Positions 15,438 through 24,012 of a stretch of DNA of 64,000 nucleotides are shown piece by piece. Made by a program: the position numbers and the translations under genes. The notes beneath the pieces were generated by a model. The model searched no databases, was not told where the DNA came from, and saw nothing but the letters and a program-made list of their open reading frames with translations. Source of the stretch: JAISFI01 sp031553775 (lineage in GTDB: Bacteria > Bacteroidota > Bacteroidia > Bacteroidales > Azobacteroidaceae). The stretch is taken from NCBI GenBank assembly GCA_031553775.1, contig JAVBLA010000036.1, forward strand, positions 1 to 64,000. The letters run 5' to 3'. Every line of letters begins with the position of its first letter. The stretch's first letter is position 1.

Positions 15438-15477
15438 ATAAATATTTAATAAACCGGAAATTTTTTTATTTAAACTA

Positions 15478-15509
15478 TTTGGTATTTAATTTCATTTACC
15501 ATATATTTG
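15478..15509 (+). promoter_or_regulatory. Orphan plus-strand promoter
   Basis: TTTG (15478-15481), a 20-base spacer and TATATTTG (15502-15509): a full Bacteroidetes primary promoter pointing away from the XRE gene into a 240-base region without any plus-strand protein gene. Confidence 0.6.
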
Positions 15510-15515
15510 TATTTT

Positions 15516-15700
15516 AAATTTACAAATAAAAAAAGAAATTGCAAAGAAAATAAAGAGGAAAATACCAAAATCATGTATGTGTGTGGATAGAACGCAAATA
15601 ATACACAGGCAATTTTACATAAAGAAACGGTTTGGTTAACTGGAAAGCTTGTCCTGCCCGACACGGAATAATCCGCAAGGGCAGAGGCAAGTGTTTGACT
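15516..15700 (+). ncRNA. Candidate small non-coding RNA
   Basis: From the orphan promoter a transcript would start near 15516 and pass through a 12-bp stem with one bulged A (CTTGTCCTGCCC at 15648-15659 with GGGCAGAGGCAAG at 15679-15691) that encloses an inner CGGA-ATAA-TCCG hairpin. The stem is followed by a T-rich but interrupted sequence, so termination there is plausible but not certain. The end points are inferred. The sequence does not match 6S RNA, SRP RNA, tmRNA or RNase P RNA as I know them. The only overlapping reading frame, on the minus strand, is short and not convincing. The next gene, aroC, is on the opposite strand and ends at 15747. Confidence 0.4.
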
Positions 15701-15746
15701 TATCTATTTTGGAAACAAATATTCATATACTTTTTGTCAGATTATT

Positions 15747-16817
15747 TTATTTTTTCAGGCTCAACAGATAAAAATCCAGGAGTACCATCGCCGACATAGC
15801 TTCCACAATAGGTACTGCACGTGGCAGGACACAGGAATCATGACGACCTCGGGCTTTCAATGAAATTTCTTCTCCGGAACTGTTTACAGTAGATTGTTCT
15901 CTTAACAAAGTAGCAATCGGTTTAAATGCAATCCGGAAATAAATATCTTCACCATTGGAAATTCCACCCTGTATACCTCCGGAATGATTAGTACGGGTAG
16001 CCACTTTTCCTTCTGATGTCCGGTAAAATTCATCGTTCATTTCGGAACCTCTGTGACTTACACCGGCAAAACCCATTCCGTATTCAAAGCCTTTAGCCGA
16101 ATTAATACTGAGCATGGCAGCAGCTAAGGCAGCATGCAATTTTCCAAAGACAGGTTCGCCCCATCCTGCGGGAACCCCCTTGCAGACACACGAAATCACA
16201 CCACCGACAGTATCTCCCTGGGATTTAACCTCTCTGATCAGTTCTATCATCTGAGCGGCTATCCCTGGATCAGGACACCGAACCGGGGTTTGATCGATCG
16301 TCGTCAGGTCCAGATCTTTATAGTTTGTTTCCAAAACAACAGGGCCTACCTGCGATGTATATGCATGAATCCCAATTCCCAGGCCCCTGAGTACCAGCTT
16401 TGCCAAAGCACCGGCAACGCACCGGGCAATGGTTTCACGGGCTGAGGAACGGCCTCCTCCCCGATGATCCCGGTGACCATACTTAACCAGATAAGTATAA
16501 TCGGCATGTGAAGGACGAAACACATCCTTCAGATTATCATAATCGGAAGAATGGTGGTTATTATTTTTTATATAAAAACCGATAGGCGTCCCCGTAGTTT
16601 TTCCCTCGTAAATTCCGGATAAAAACTCAACCCTGTCGTCTTCCTTACGGGGAGTTGTAATAGCCGACTGGCCTGGTTTCCGACGATCCAGTTCATGCTG
16701 TATAAAATCGAAATCAACAACTACCCCCGATGGGCAACCATCTATTACACCTCCGATAGCCATACCGTGCGATTCGCCAAAAGAAGTAAGCCTGAACAGA
16801 TTACCGAATGTATTCAT
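15747..16817 (-). CDS. aroC: Chorismate synthase
   Basis: Last enzyme of the shikimate pathway; forms chorismate from EPSP with reduced FMN. The 356-residue product has the expected length and the family signatures GESHGMAIGGVIDGCPSG near the N-terminus, YGHRDHRGGGRSSARETIAR in the centre, and RGRHDSCVLPRAVPIVEAM near the C-terminus. It lies 48 bases downstream of the SlyD-like gene on the same strand and may be cotranscribed. The aromatic pathway's other genes are not in this window. Confidence 0.96.
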   Translation of the reverse strand: MNTFGNLFRLTSFGESHGMAIGGVIDGCPSGVVVDFDFIQHELDRRKPGQSAITTPRKEDDRVEFLSGIYEGKTTGTPIGFYIKNNNHHSSDYDNLKDVFRPSHADYTYLVKYGHRDHRGGGRSSARETIARCVAGALAKLVLRGLGIGIHAYTSQVGPVVLETNYKDLDLTTIDQTPVRCPDPGIAAQMIELIREVKSQGDTVGGVISCVCKGVPAGWGEPVFGKLHAALAAAMLSINSAKGFEYGMGFAGVSHRGSEMNDEFYRTSEGKVATRTNHSGGIQGGISNGEDIYFRIAFKPIATLLREQSTVNSSGEEISLKARGRHDSCVLPRAVPIVEAMSAMVLLDFYLLSLKK

Positions 16818-16865
16818 AAGATTATCTCAGATTTACGGATAAAAAAACAACGGAACGGGGTAAGT

Positions 16866-17426
16866 TTACTTACATCCGTCGCAACCGCAGGAGTGCTGAT
16901 GATCATCATCACAATCATCACATCCGCATCCACCGCAACCTGCAGTAGTTATAGCAGCAATTTCTTCTACAGTAGCAGTCCGGACTTCCAATACCTCTCC
17001 GTCAAAATTCAATATTTCACCGGCCAAGGGATGATTAAAATCCATCACTACAACATTATCTTTCACTTCGATCACTGAACCGTTCATACGATTACCTTCG
17101 GAATCCATCATCGGAAGTGTACTGCCTTCAAAAACATGGTCGCCATCGAATTTTCCGTCCACTTCAAAGATAGACTTCGGAAGTTCAACCACGCGGTCTT
17201 CAAAAAATTCGCCGTAAGCTTCTTCCGGAGAAAGTGAAAAAGAGAATTTTGATCCTGTTTCAAGGCCTGTTAGCTTATCTTCGAAAGAAGGGAGCATGCT
17301 TCCTGTACCATAAATAAACGACAATGGATATTCCGGCGTAGCTTCTTCCATTAATTCCAGATCATCTCCTTCTCCTACATTCAACTTGTAGCTCAAGGAT
17401 ACAAATGTATTATCAGATATTTTCAT
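16866..17426 (-). CDS. SlyD-like FKBP peptidyl-prolyl isomerase with metal-binding tail
   Basis: A 186-residue FKBP-type prolyl isomerase and chaperone. The FKBP core (about residues 5-70, LSYKLNVGEGDDLE and FIYGTGSMLPSFEDKLTGL) carries an inserted IF domain between residues about 70-130, then the closing FKBP strand VVVMDFNHPLAGEILNFDGEV. The last 24 residues contain seven Cys, two His and six Asp (GCGGCGCDDCDDDHQHSCG...), a nickel/zinc-binding tail as in SlyD. It probably works in protein folding and metal storage. Half of a promoter (TACCTTTG, 17491-17484 minus) lies upstream, and aroC follows. Confidence 0.87.
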   Translation of the reverse strand: MKISDNTFVSLSYKLNVGEGDDLELMEEATPEYPLSFIYGTGSMLPSFEDKLTGLETGSKFSFSLSPEEAYGEFFEDRVVELPKSIFEVDGKFDGDHVFEGSTLPMMDSEGNRMNGSVIEVKDNVVVMDFNHPLAGEILNFDGEVLEVRTATVEEIAAITTAGCGGCGCDDCDDDHQHSCGCDGCK

Positions 17427-17539
17427 ATTAATAATATGTATGTTAGTTTGTTAGTTACTAATTTACTTAATCTCATCGACCGGCAAAGGTAAGCGAATAA
17501 TTTCAGTTGAATATATAATTTGCTTTAAAAATGCTTTAA

Positions 17540-18709
17540 TCACAATAAAGCCTCTTTCAATCGAGCCAGTGCTATTTCAAGAATCTTCCGTGAGCAACCG
17601 ATATTCATTCTCATAAAACCTTCTCCACCGGGGCCGAATGTACTGCCATCATTTAATGCCAACCCGGCTTTATCAATAAATAATGCTACCAATTTCTCCT
17701 GTGTCAGATACAAATCCCGGCAATCCAGCCAAATCAAGAAAGATGCCTGCGGACGAATAGTCCGGATTCCCGGTATGTTTTCCCGGATATAGTTTTCTGC
17801 ATAAAGTATATTTCCTTCCACATAAGCCAGCATTTCATGAAGCCACTCTTCTCCTTTCGAATATGCCGCCACACAAGATACTCCTGCGAAAGTATGCATT
17901 TGATTCAATTCACATGATTGCAGAAAAGAGAAAAATTTTTCCCTGAGCGAAATATCGGGAATAATGCAATACGAACAAACCACACCCGCCATATTAAAGG
18001 TTTTACTGGGTGCCATCAAAGTAATGCTGTTTTCAGCCGCCGTATCCGAAATGGAAGCATAAGGGACATGTCGGTGTCCGAACAATGCCATATCTGCATG
18101 TATCTCATCAGAAATTACCAATACATTATGACGTTTGCATATTTTTGCCAGATTTTGCAAAGTTTCCTTATCCCAGGTAATACCGACAGGATTATGAGGA
18201 TTGCACAAAATAAGCATTTTGCAATTTTCATCCATCACACTTTCCAGATGTTCCAGATCCATCTGATAAAAACCGTCTACTTCCCGAAGCGGATTGTTGA
18301 CAATTGTACGACCCAGATTCTCCGGAACCGTCCGGAACGGAGTATAAACCGGAGACTGAATAATAATTTTGTCACCGGGCCGGGTAAAACACATGGTACA
18401 GAAAGCAAGACCTTTTACTACTCCCGGAATGTACTCCAGCCACTCTTCACAGACGTCCCATTGATGGATTGTGTGCAACCACTGCCGGACTGCCGGATAA
18501 AATGAAGGAGGAGTAATCGAATAACCCAGGATCCCCTGATTACAGCGGTCTTTGACTGATTCCAGGATAAAATCGGGTGTACGAAAATCCATATCGGCTA
18601 CCCACATGGGGAAAAGGTCGGCATTTCCGAAACGTTCTTTTAAAAGATCGGTTTTTACGGCCCCGGTACCCCGCCGGTCTATTATTTCATCGAAGTTATA
18701 TTGTTTCAT
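17540..18709 (-). CDS. MalY/PatB-type pyridoxal phosphate C-S lyase or aminotransferase
   Basis: A fold-type I PLP enzyme of 389 residues, close to MalY/PatB, which cleave cystathionine and related thioethers. I chose the ATG at 18709; a start at 18793 would run into the divergent gene. Visible: MWVADMDFRTPDFI near the N-terminus (typical PatB/MalY), CNPHNPVG (cofactor contact Asn), VISDEIHADM (Asp contacting the pyridine ring), and MAPSKTFNMAG with the PLP-binding lysine; the C-terminus has FMRMNIGCSRKILE. It probably releases homocysteine from cystathionine for methionine synthesis. It shares its upstream region with the ModF-like gene. Confidence 0.88.
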   Translation of the reverse strand: MKQYNFDEIIDRRGTGAVKTDLLKERFGNADLFPMWVADMDFRTPDFILESVKDRCNQGILGYSITPPSFYPAVRQWLHTIHQWDVCEEWLEYIPGVVKGLAFCTMCFTRPGDKIIIQSPVYTPFRTVPENLGRTIVNNPLREVDGFYQMDLEHLESVMDENCKMLILCNPHNPVGITWDKETLQNLAKICKRHNVLVISDEIHADMALFGHRHVPYASISDTAAENSITLMAPSKTFNMAGVVCSYCIIPDISLREKFFSFLQSCELNQMHTFAGVSCVAAYSKGEEWLHEMLAYVEGNILYAENYIRENIPGIRTIRPQASFLIWLDCRDLYLTQEKLVALFIDKAGLALNDGSTFGPGGEGFMRMNIGCSRKILEIALARLKEALL

Positions 18710-18714
18710 GGGCG

Positions 18715-18743
18715 CAAATGTACTAAAAATTCCCGTACATTTG
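18715..18743. promoter_or_regulatory. Divergent palindromic -7 boxes between the lyase and ATPase genes
   Basis: CAAATGTAC (18715-18723) and GTACATTTG (18735-18743) are perfect inverted 9-base arms, 11 bases apart. Each arm contains a TACATTTG box, one per strand, so this may be two back-to-back promoters or an operator. The TTTG halves are not found at consensus spacing. The lyase start codon is only 6 bases from one box. Confidence 0.5.
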
Positions 18744-18761
18744 CGGAAAAATATTTTTGGA

Positions 18762-20186
18762 ATGATCCGTATAAAACAGGCTGTACCGCGCATGCCGGAA
18801 TACCGGTTTCAATCTCCGGTAGACTGGGATTTATCCACCGGCAAACATTGGGCTGTTATCGGCCCGAACGGAGCAGGGAAAACAATCTTAACCGATATAT
18901 TGACAGAAAAGATTCCTTTGAAAGAAGGACACATTGTTTTTTCCGGCAACATGGAGATCAGCGATATCAAATCTATGGCCTTCCGTGATATTTATGATCT
19001 GGCCGATTGCAAAAATGCCTATTATCAGCAACGCTGGAACAGCTCTGATACAGAAAACCTCCCTTTTGTCGGGGATCTTCTTAGCAATCCTGATGAAGAA
19101 AAGTATCTGCAGGATATTCTTCAACTTTTCAAACTGGAAGATTTATTAAGCAAGCGACTCATCAATCTTTCCAGCGGAGAATTAAGAAAGTTTTTAATTA
19201 TCAGATCTTTACTGAAAAAACCAAAAATTTTAATACTTGACAACCCCTATATCGGACTGGACAGTATATCAAGACAATCCCTGAATACTTTTTTAAGCAA
19301 CATGACTACCATCACACAGCTTCAATTGATTCTGGTACTTGCTGATCCGAACGACATACCCGACATGATAAGCCATATCCAACCCGTACTCGGCATGCGG
19401 TTAAAAACACCATTCCTTTGGAAAAGTATCCGGGAAAATCAAAGTATTCTTGAACAATTATTTCCGGGAAACCTGACAAAAACACAGATTCCCGTTCAGG
19501 AATACACAACAACAGCCTATCAACATGCAATAAAAATGGAACATATACATATTGCATATGGAGAAAAGACGATTCTGAATAACCTGTCGTGGACTGTTAG
19601 ACGTGGTGAGAAATGGGCTTTACTGGGATCTAACGGATCCGGAAAATCTACTTTACTCAGTCTGGTTTGTGCAGATAATCCCCAATCATATGCCAATACT
19701 TTTTATCTTTTCGACCGGAAAAGAGGTACAGGAGAGAGTATCTGGGATATCAAAAAACGGATCGGATATATTTCTCCTGAAATGCACCTGTATTATCTGC
19801 AGGATGTTCCTGTAGCAGACATCGTAGGATCAGGCTTCTTCGATTCTATAGGATTGTACCGCAAATGCAGCGAGAAACAAAGAGAACAGGCGATTGAGTG
19901 GATGGAAATTTTCGGTATTGACAGGTTAAAAGACCGCTCTTTCTTGAAAATATCTCATGGGGAACAACGGATGGCTCTGTTAGCACGGGCATTTGTTAAA
20001 CACCCAGAACTATTGATACTGGACGAGCCATTGCATGGATTGGATAAAACCAATAAAACAAACGCAAAAATGATTATCGATCAATACTGCAGCCTTCCGG
20101 ACAAAACATTAATATATGTAACACATTACCCGGAAGAAATTCCATCTTGTGTATCTCATCATCTAACATTATCTGATAATTTATGA
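18762..20186 (+). CDS. ModF-like tandem ABC ATPase
   Basis: A 474-residue cytosolic protein with two ABC ATPase domains and no membrane domain, like ModF/PhrA. The first domain has Walker A GPNGAGKT, signature LSSGELRK and Walker B ILILDNPYIGLD, in which the catalytic Glu is replaced by Asn. The second has Walker A GSNGSGKST, signature ISHGEQRM and Walker B LLILDEPLHGLD, intact. I chose ATG 18762 because upstream sequence overlaps the divergent gene. ModF is linked to molybdate handling, but its role is not settled, and no molybdate gene is nearby. The intact second site and altered first site suggest one active site does the work. Confidence 0.85.
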   Translation: MIRIKQAVPRMPEYRFQSPVDWDLSTGKHWAVIGPNGAGKTILTDILTEKIPLKEGHIVFSGNMEISDIKSMAFRDIYDLADCKNAYYQQRWNSSDTENLPFVGDLLSNPDEEKYLQDILQLFKLEDLLSKRLINLSSGELRKFLIIRSLLKKPKILILDNPYIGLDSISRQSLNTFLSNMTTITQLQLILVLADPNDIPDMISHIQPVLGMRLKTPFLWKSIRENQSILEQLFPGNLTKTQIPVQEYTTTAYQHAIKMEHIHIAYGEKTILNNLSWTVRRGEKWALLGSNGSGKSTLLSLVCADNPQSYANTFYLFDRKRGTGESIWDIKKRIGYISPEMHLYYLQDVPVADIVGSGFFDSIGLYRKCSEKQREQAIEWMEIFGIDRLKDRSFLKISHGEQRMALLARAFVKHPELLILDEPLHGLDKTNKTNAKMIIDQYCSLPDKTLIYVTHYPEEIPSCVSHHLTLSDNL

Positions 20187-20234
20187 CAAAAATCGATCTT
20201 TTTCTTTTGAATTGAAAATAAAATTCAAAAATAA

Positions 20235-20266
20235 TTTGCATATTATAAAACAATGGTATACTTTTG
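20235..20266 (+). promoter_or_regulatory. Promoter of the ilv operon
   Basis: TTTG (20235-20238), a 20-base spacer and TACTTTTG (20259-20266) match the Bacteroidetes promoter. The leader peptide ATG follows 25 bases after the box. Confidence 0.82.
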
Positions 20267-20290
20267 CAGTCAAATTCAGCAAATATCCAA

Positions 20291-20347
20291 ATGAAAGATC
20301 TTCATATATCAGTCATTATTCAAGTCGTCGTCCTACTAAAAGAGTAA
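20291..20347 (+). CDS. ilv operon leader peptide (attenuator)
   Basis: An 18-codon frame, MKDLHISVIIQVVVLLKE followed by TAA, with 10 of 18 codons for Leu, Ile or Val, including a run of Ile-Ile, Val-Val-Val and Leu-Leu. It begins 25 bases after the promoter and precedes an antiterminator and terminator, so a ribosome stalling on scarce branched-chain tRNA would set operon expression. This is too short for gene finders and has no function as a protein. Confidence 0.85.
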   Translation: MKDLHISVIIQVVVLLKE

Positions 20348-20350
20348 GAT

Positions 20351-20432
20351 GAGGAAGGTGTTGTATGGCAGAAGATTATCATTCAATTCAAGCATAAAGT
20401 GAGCCTTTCTCAATACGGGAAGGGCTTTTTTT
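20351..20432 (+). promoter_or_regulatory. ilv transcription attenuator: antiterminator and terminator
   Basis: The terminator is AGCCTTTCTC (20402-20411) paired with GGGAAGGGCT (20417-20426), two G-U wobbles, loop AATAC, then seven T. GAGGAAGG (20351-20358), four bases past the leader stop, can pair over all eight positions (one wobble) with CCTTTCTC (20404-20411), the left arm of that terminator. A ribosome sitting on the stop codon would cover it and let the terminator form; one stalled upstream would leave it free. This matches the classical attenuation scheme. A GCTTAC-CTTT-GTAAGC hairpin with a TACCTTTG box at 20443-20458 lies just before the ilvD ATG. Confidence 0.8.
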
Positions 20433-20463
20433 ATAAATAACGCTTACCTTTGTAAGCTCATAA

Positions 20464-22302
20464 ATGCAAACAATGAAAATTCAATTACGCAGTCATACCA
20501 GTACGCAGGGCCGGAAAATGGCAGGTGCACGGTCGTTATGGAGGGCTAATGGTATGAAAGACGAACAAATGGGCAAACCCCTGATTGCAATTGCCAATTC
20601 TTTCACGCAATTTGTTCCCGGCCATGTGCATTTACATGAGATAGGACAATTTGTAAAAGCTGAAATTGAAAAACTAGGCTGTTTTGCTGCCGAATTCAAT
20701 ACAATTGCTATTGACGACGGGATCGCTATGGGGCACAATGGAATGTTATATTCTCTTCCCTCCCGCGATCTGATAGCTGATAGTGTAGAGTATATGGTCA
20801 ATGCTCACCAGGCAGACGCACTGATTTGCATTAGCAACTGTGACAAAATTACTCCCGGTATGCTCATGGCTGCCATGCGACTGAATATCCCTACCATTTT
20901 TGTCTCCGGAGGTCCTATGGAAGCAGGAGAATTAAATGGCCACCACCTGGACCTGATCGATGCGATGATACAATCTGCTGATAGCAGTGTAAGTGATGAG
21001 CAGGTTCGCCAGATAGAATACGCCGCCTGTCCTACCTGTGGATCCTGTTCCGGAATGTTTACCGCCAATTCCATGAATTGTTTGAATGAAGCGATTGGAA
21101 TGGCGCTTCCAGGTAACGGCACAGTCGTAGCCACCCATACCAACCGGAAGCAACTTTTCAAAGATGCTGCCCGGTTAATCGTAAAAAATGCTTTCCGGTA
21201 TTATGAAGAAGGAGATAGCAGTGTATTACCCCGGAATATTGCAACACGTGCAGCATTCCTGAATGCCATGACATTGGACATTGCCATGGGTGGCTCTTCC
21301 AATACGGTTTTACACCTATTGGCTATTGCTCAGGAAGCGAATGTAAACTTTACAATGGACGATATAGACAGTTTGTCCCGGAAAACACCTTGTTTGTGCA
21401 AAGTGGCTCCGAATACGCAAAAATATCATATCCAGGATGTGAACCGCGCCGGAGGAATTCTCGGTATCATGTCGGAACTAGCTAAAGCTAAACTACTCGA
21501 CACTTCCGTATACAGGGTTGACGGATTAACACTGGAAAAAGCAATCAAACAATACGATATAACATCTCCTGACGTTTCAGAAGATACCATATCAATTTAT
21601 AAATCTGCTCCTGCCAACTTATTCAATCTGGTATTGGGCTCTCAGTCTCATTTTTATGAATCTCTCGATACGAACCGGTCCTCCGGTTGCATACGCAATA
21701 TGGAAAATGCTTACAGCAAAGACGGTGGTTTAGCGGTTCTGAAAGGAAATATTGCAATCGACGGATGCATTGTAAAAACAGCCGGAGTAGACGAAAGTAT
21801 TCTCCGTTTTCGGGGAAAAGCCAGGGTTTTCGACTCTCAGGAAGCTGCCGTGGAAGGAATCCTGAAAGGGAATGTCAATGCCGGTGATGTAGTAGTGATT
21901 ATTTACGAAGGTCCTAAAGGCGGCCCGGGTATGCAGGAAATGCTTTACCCCACTTCCTACATCAAATCCCGTCACTTGGGAAAAGATTGTGCCCTGATTA
22001 CCGACGGACGATTTTCAGGAGGCACATCGGGATTATCCATTGGTCATATTTCTCCGGAAGCAGCTGCCGGAGGTAATATTGCCTTGCTGAAAGATGGAGA
22101 TCTAATAGACATCAATATTCCCGAACGATCCATACAGGCCTTACTCTCGGAAGAAGAGTTAAATAGCCGCAGGGAAGAAGAAATGAAAAGAGGAAATAAA
22201 GCATTTACCCCGCCTTACAGGGAAAGAGTTGTATCGAAAGCATTGCAGGCATATTCCTCCATGGTCAGCTCGGCCGATAAAGGCGCGGTAAGAATGATAT
22301 AA
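20464..22302 (+). CDS. ilvD: Dihydroxy-acid dehydratase
   Basis: Converts dihydroxy acids to 2-keto acids in valine and isoleucine synthesis, using an iron-sulfur cluster. The 612-residue protein has cluster-ligand segments CISNCDKITPGM and CPTCGSCSGMFTANSMNCL, and the C-terminal active-site stretch GRFSGGTSGLSIGHISPEAA. An alternative start at 20473 would remove three residues. It is the first structural gene after the attenuator and is followed 11 bases later by ilvB. A partial promoter box just upstream (TACCTTTG at 20445-20452) lacks a consensus TTTG partner. Confidence 0.97.
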   Translation: MQTMKIQLRSHTSTQGRKMAGARSLWRANGMKDEQMGKPLIAIANSFTQFVPGHVHLHEIGQFVKAEIEKLGCFAAEFNTIAIDDGIAMGHNGMLYSLPSRDLIADSVEYMVNAHQADALICISNCDKITPGMLMAAMRLNIPTIFVSGGPMEAGELNGHHLDLIDAMIQSADSSVSDEQVRQIEYAACPTCGSCSGMFTANSMNCLNEAIGMALPGNGTVVATHTNRKQLFKDAARLIVKNAFRYYEEGDSSVLPRNIATRAAFLNAMTLDIAMGGSSNTVLHLLAIAQEANVNFTMDDIDSLSRKTPCLCKVAPNTQKYHIQDVNRAGGILGIMSELAKAKLLDTSVYRVDGLTLEKAIKQYDITSPDVSEDTISIYKSAPANLFNLVLGSQSHFYESLDTNRSSGCIRNMENAYSKDGGLAVLKGNIAIDGCIVKTAGVDESILRFRGKARVFDSQEAAVEGILKGNVNAGDVVVIIYEGPKGGPGMQEMLYPTSYIKSRHLGKDCALITDGRFSGGTSGLSIGHISPEAAAGGNIALLKDGDLIDINIPERSIQALLSEEELNSRREEEMKRGNKAFTPPYRERVVSKALQAYSSMVSSADKGAVRMI

Positions 22303-22313
22303 AAAATCAGAAA

Positions 22314-24011
22314 ATGGGACAAAAAATCACAGGCTCCGAAGCCTTTATCCGCTCATTGATCAACGAAGGTGTTGATACCATTTTCGGATACCCGGGCGGT
22401 GCTATCATGCCGGTATTCGACTGTTTGTACGACTTCAAAAAGGAAATCAACCATGTGCTGGTCCGACATGAACAAGGTGCCACGCATGCTGCTCAAGGAT
22501 ACGCCCGCGTATCAGGAAAAACAGGGGTAGCGTTACTGACTTCCGGTCCGGCAGCAACCAACGCCATTACAGGTATTGCCGATGCGATGATCGACAGTAC
22601 ACCCATGGTGGTAATCACCGGGCAGGTTGTTTCCAACCTGTTGGGATCCGATGCTTTTCAGGAAACAGACGTAGTAGGGATTTCCCAGCCAATCACCAAA
22701 TGGGCATATCAGATCCGTTCGGCAGATGATGTTGCCTGGGCCATTGCAAGGGCATTTTATATTGCCTCAACAGGTCGTCCCGGACCCGTAGTACTGGACT
22801 TTGCCAAGGATGCACAAGTAAATATTGTGGATTATGTTCCACAAAAAATAACTCATATCCGCAGCTATATTCCCGTACCAGAAATGGAACCTGAAGCTAT
22901 TGCTGAAGCTGCCGAAATCATCAACAACGCCCGGAAACCACTGGCATTGATCGGACAAGGTGTCATTCTCGGAAATGCAGAAAAAGAGTTATTGGCTTTT
23001 TTGCAAAAAGCAGATATTCCTGCCGCTTCTACCATTCTGGGGCTTTCGGCTATACCATCCAATCATCCTCTAAATGTAGGCATGTTAGGCATGCACGGAA
23101 ACATAGCTCCCAACCTAAAAACCAATGAATGTGATGTACTGATAGCCATCGGCATGCGTTTCGACGACCGGGTAACGGGAGATTTGAATACCTACGCCAA
23201 ACAAGCCAAAGTAATCCATTTCGATATAGATCCGGCGGAAATAGACAAGAATGTAATAACAACGGTAGCGGTCTTAGGCGACACAAAGCAGACTCTTCCG
23301 GTCATTACCGGTTTGTTGAAAGAAAATACCCATACTGCCTGGAGAGAAGAATTCAAAGCTCCCTATGAATTGGAAATGGAAAAAGTAATCCGGTTAGAGC
23401 TTTATCCGGAAGCAGGCCCGATCAAAATGGGCGAAGTCATTAATAAAGTATCGGAAGCAACCAGTAACGATGCCATACTGGTTACCGATGTCGGACAAAA
23501 CCAGATGATGGGAGTCCGATATTTCAAATTCAACCACAGCCGGAGCGTGGTTACTTCCGGAGGATTGGGAACTATGGGTTTCGGACTTCCGGCTGCCATC
23601 GGTGCTAAATTCGGCGCACCCGACCGGACGGTATGTCTTTTTGTCGGAGACGGCGGGTTACAAATGACCGTCCAGGAACTGGGAACCATCATGCAATCGG
23701 ATGTAAACATCAAAATCATTCTCCTGAACAATGAATTCTTAGGAATGGTACGCCAGTGGCAAGAACTTTTCTTCCAGGAAAGATATTCGGAAACCGTTAT
23801 GGTAAATCCTGATTTTATCCGACTGGCATCTGCCTACAATATCCCGGGAAAATCAGTCAGCCTCCGGGAAGACTTAGATGCCGCCATTACCGAAATGCTC
23901 GAGACTCCGGGAGCCTACCTGTTGGAAGTGAAAGTAGAAAAAAAAGGAATGGTTTATCCGATGATACCTGCCGGAACCTGTGTTACAAACATTTTATTAG
24001 GAGAAGATTGA
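22314..24011 (+). CDS. ilvB: Acetolactate synthase large subunit
   Basis: Thiamine-diphosphate enzyme that condenses pyruvate with pyruvate or 2-oxobutyrate. The 565-residue catalytic subunit carries the catalytic glutamate block (LVRHEQGATHAAQGYARVSG), the QETDV and FAD-binding central domain (IAIGMRFDDRVTGD), and the ThDP motif from GDGGLQMT to LLNNE. It is followed by ilvN, its regulatory subunit, after one base. The chain length matches the family. Expressed from the attenuator-controlled ilv operon. Confidence 0.97.
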   Translation: MGQKITGSEAFIRSLINEGVDTIFGYPGGAIMPVFDCLYDFKKEINHVLVRHEQGATHAAQGYARVSGKTGVALLTSGPAATNAITGIADAMIDSTPMVVITGQVVSNLLGSDAFQETDVVGISQPITKWAYQIRSADDVAWAIARAFYIASTGRPGPVVLDFAKDAQVNIVDYVPQKITHIRSYIPVPEMEPEAIAEAAEIINNARKPLALIGQGVILGNAEKELLAFLQKADIPAASTILGLSAIPSNHPLNVGMLGMHGNIAPNLKTNECDVLIAIGMRFDDRVTGDLNTYAKQAKVIHFDIDPAEIDKNVITTVAVLGDTKQTLPVITGLLKENTHTAWREEFKAPYELEMEKVIRLELYPEAGPIKMGEVINKVSEATSNDAILVTDVGQNQMMGVRYFKFNHSRSVVTSGGLGTMGFGLPAAIGAKFGAPDRTVCLFVGDGGLQMTVQELGTIMQSDVNIKIILLNNEFLGMVRQWQELFFQERYSETVMVNPDFIRLASAYNIPGKSVSLREDLDAAITEMLETPGAYLLEVKVEKKGMVYPMIPAGTCVTNILLGED

Positions 24012-24012
24012 T

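Noticed and set aside
15470..15664. 64-residue minus-strand frame between XRE and aroC
   Set aside because: No motif, no promoter on that strand, and the region has a plus-strand promoter and RNA-like hairpins instead.
15516..15700. Whether the candidate RNA is 6S, SRP, tmRNA or RNase P RNA
   Set aside because: None of their diagnostic conserved sequences (GGAAGGAAGCAGCC-like SRP tip, tmRNA ends, RNase P P4 core) is present.
18552..18761. N-terminal extension of the ModF-like ATPase to 18552
   Set aside because: It lies over the divergent lyase gene and its promoter; ATG 18762 gives a standard protein.
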